From positions 1-6,914 of the forward strand of contig JAJRBL010000241.1 in assembly GCA_028679485.1 (NCBI GenBank): DNA of 6,914 bases, in the 5' to 3' direction. Both the position numbers and the translations under genes were made by a program. Each line of letters begins with the position of its first letter. Within the stretch, counting starts at the first letter, position 1. The notes under the pieces were generated by a model. That model was not told where the DNA came from, did not search any database, and saw only the letters and a list, made by a program, of their open reading frames with translations. Of the stretch, positions 6,431-6,914 are shown piece by piece. The stretch is from Methanospirillum sp. (GTDB taxonomy: Archaea > Halobacteriota > Methanomicrobia > Methanomicrobiales > Methanospirillaceae).

Positions 6431-6673
6431 TTACCTGACCTGGATGACCTTTTCCTCATTATTCCGAAGGCGGGTCCGTATCCATGTCACTGCATCCAGT
6501 TTGTTTTTAAATGCTGCGATGTTTACCTGTTCTCCGTCCTTCAGTTGAGCTCTCAGAATAGCCTTTTCAACGACTACCTGGCCTTTCCGGTCTTTGGTCA
6601 CTTCAACGACCATAAATTTCTGAATATAGTCCAGGTTCAGCATCTGGGTCCCGACATCTAGCCATTTGGGCAT
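6431..6673 (-). CDS. Uncharacterised small protein (80 residues)
   Basis: An 80-residue soluble, charged protein starting at ATG 6673 and ending with TAA at 6431. I do not recognise the family. It starts MPKWLDVGTQMLNLDYIQKF. The pattern that follows suggests several beta strands (FMVVEVTK, QVVVEKAILRAQL, QVNIAAF) and a final amphipathic helix (KLDAVTWIRTRLRNNEEK), so a small single-domain beta-alpha fold is likely. There is no signal peptide, membrane segment or cysteine, so it should be cytoplasmic. Only a weak GGTATC precedes the start. It is on the same strand as the aldolase, 94 bp upstream of it, and could share its transcript or have its own. Codon use resembles its neighbours and the frame is open throughout. 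The coding call is fairly good; no function is proposed. Confidence 0.7.
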   Translation of the reverse strand: MPKWLDVGTQMLNLDYIQKFMVVEVTKDRKGQVVVEKAILRAQLKDGEQVNIAAFKNKLDAVTWIRTRLRNNEEKVIQVR

Positions 6674-6699
6674 ATCTGATACCGATTATTGTAAGATCA

Positions 6700-6716
6700 G
6701 GATGCGCTATTCATCC
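6700..6716. other. Small hairpin between two minus-strand genes
   Basis: GGATG (6700-6704) and CATCC (6712-6716) can pair around a 7-base loop. The site lies 18 bp past the stop of the partial gene at the right edge and upstream of the 80-residue gene. On the minus strand it is followed by a mildly AT-rich stretch. It might attenuate transcription between the two genes, but the stem is short. Confidence 0.2.
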
Positions 6717-6734
6717 ACCCTATCTGAATATCCT

Positions 6735-6914
6735 TCATCTTATAATTCGATCTCGTGCCCGGTTAATAAAATTCATACCTTCACGGCGTATTTCCTCACA
6801 GGTATTCATGATATCTCCGGTTATCTGATCGAGTTTTCTGCCGATATGCTGGTGTCCTTCCTGAGAAGTTATCAGTTCATTTCCAATGGAAAGAAGTTCA
6901 TCTATTCCTTTGCC
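6735..6914 (-). CDS. C-terminal end of an uncharacterised helical protein, truncated by the window
   Basis: On the minus strand a frame is open from the window edge to TGA at 6735-6737, giving the last 59 residues of a protein whose start lies outside. It begins GKGIDELLSIGNELITSQEG and ends FINRARDRIIR. Hydrophobic residues recur at three- or four-residue spacing among many charged ones, as in a long amphipathic helix or coiled coil, and the tail is basic. There is no membrane segment. No family is recognisable from this much. An open frame of this length arises by chance in a few percent of cases, but its codon choice and same-strand position before the 80-residue gene support a real gene. 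The remaining 61 bp to that gene hold only the small hairpin. Confidence 0.6.
   Translation of the reverse strand, partial: GKGIDELLSIGNELITSQEGHQHIGRKLDQITGDIMNTCEEIRREGMNFINRARDRIIR

Noticed and set aside
6287..6661. Plus-strand open frame (124 codons) opposite the 80-residue gene
   Set aside because: It covers the aldolase start, the intergenic repeats and the opposite gene, has no recognisable domain and has no good ribosome binding site. The minus-strand 80-residue frame fits the operon direction better.
1..6914. RNA genes, CRISPR arrays, insertion sequences, attachment sites
   Set aside because: No tRNA-like cloverleaf, rRNA segment, regularly spaced repeat, transposase fragment or terminal inverted repeat was seen in either strand.

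Overview
The window looks like ordinary chromosome of a methanogenic euryarchaeon, most likely a member of the Methanomicrobiales or a relative. The reasons are an archaeal-type (DhnA-like) class I fructose-bisphosphate aldolase, a strong GGAGGTG ribosome binding site beside a neighbouring gene with none, very short intergenic gaps, and frequent ATA and AGG codons at roughly 50% G+C. The lineage is an inference from style and gene content; no rRNA or methanogenesis marker is present.

Left part (1-4389): the end of a tetratricopeptide-repeat protein (+ strand) converges on a two-gene minus-strand operon for ABC-2 type membrane proteins. The first gene of that operon (1611-3425) is the most unusual in the window. 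It joins an ABC-2 permease with a large extracytoplasmic loop to a C-terminal PrsW-type intramembrane protease domain that keeps the expected motifs (EExxK, FxxxE, HxxxxxxxG, HxxxN). It overlaps a second permease (547-1623). Across an 82-bp divergent promoter region lies the matching ATPase (3508-4389, + strand). The three genes together can form one exporter (an ATPase and two unequal permease subunits) with a built-in intramembrane protease. The substrate cannot be read from the sequence.

Right part (4392-6914): all genes are on the minus strand. A class I fructose-bisphosphate aldolase (5428-6336) overlaps by 11 nt a phosphofructokinase (4392-5438). The kinase has Asp and Lys at the two positions that mark pyrophosphate-dependent enzymes. 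The two enzymes catalyse consecutive steps between fructose 6-phosphate and triose phosphates and are probably translated in a coupled way. Upstream are an uncharacterised 80-residue protein (6431-6673) and the last 59 codons of a helical, charged protein that runs off the window edge (6735-6914).

There is no RNA gene, insertion sequence, CRISPR array or clear pseudogene. No stretch over 300 bases lacks a gene; the longest gaps are the 82-bp divergent promoter region and the 94 bp and 61 bp in front of the aldolase and the 80-residue gene.
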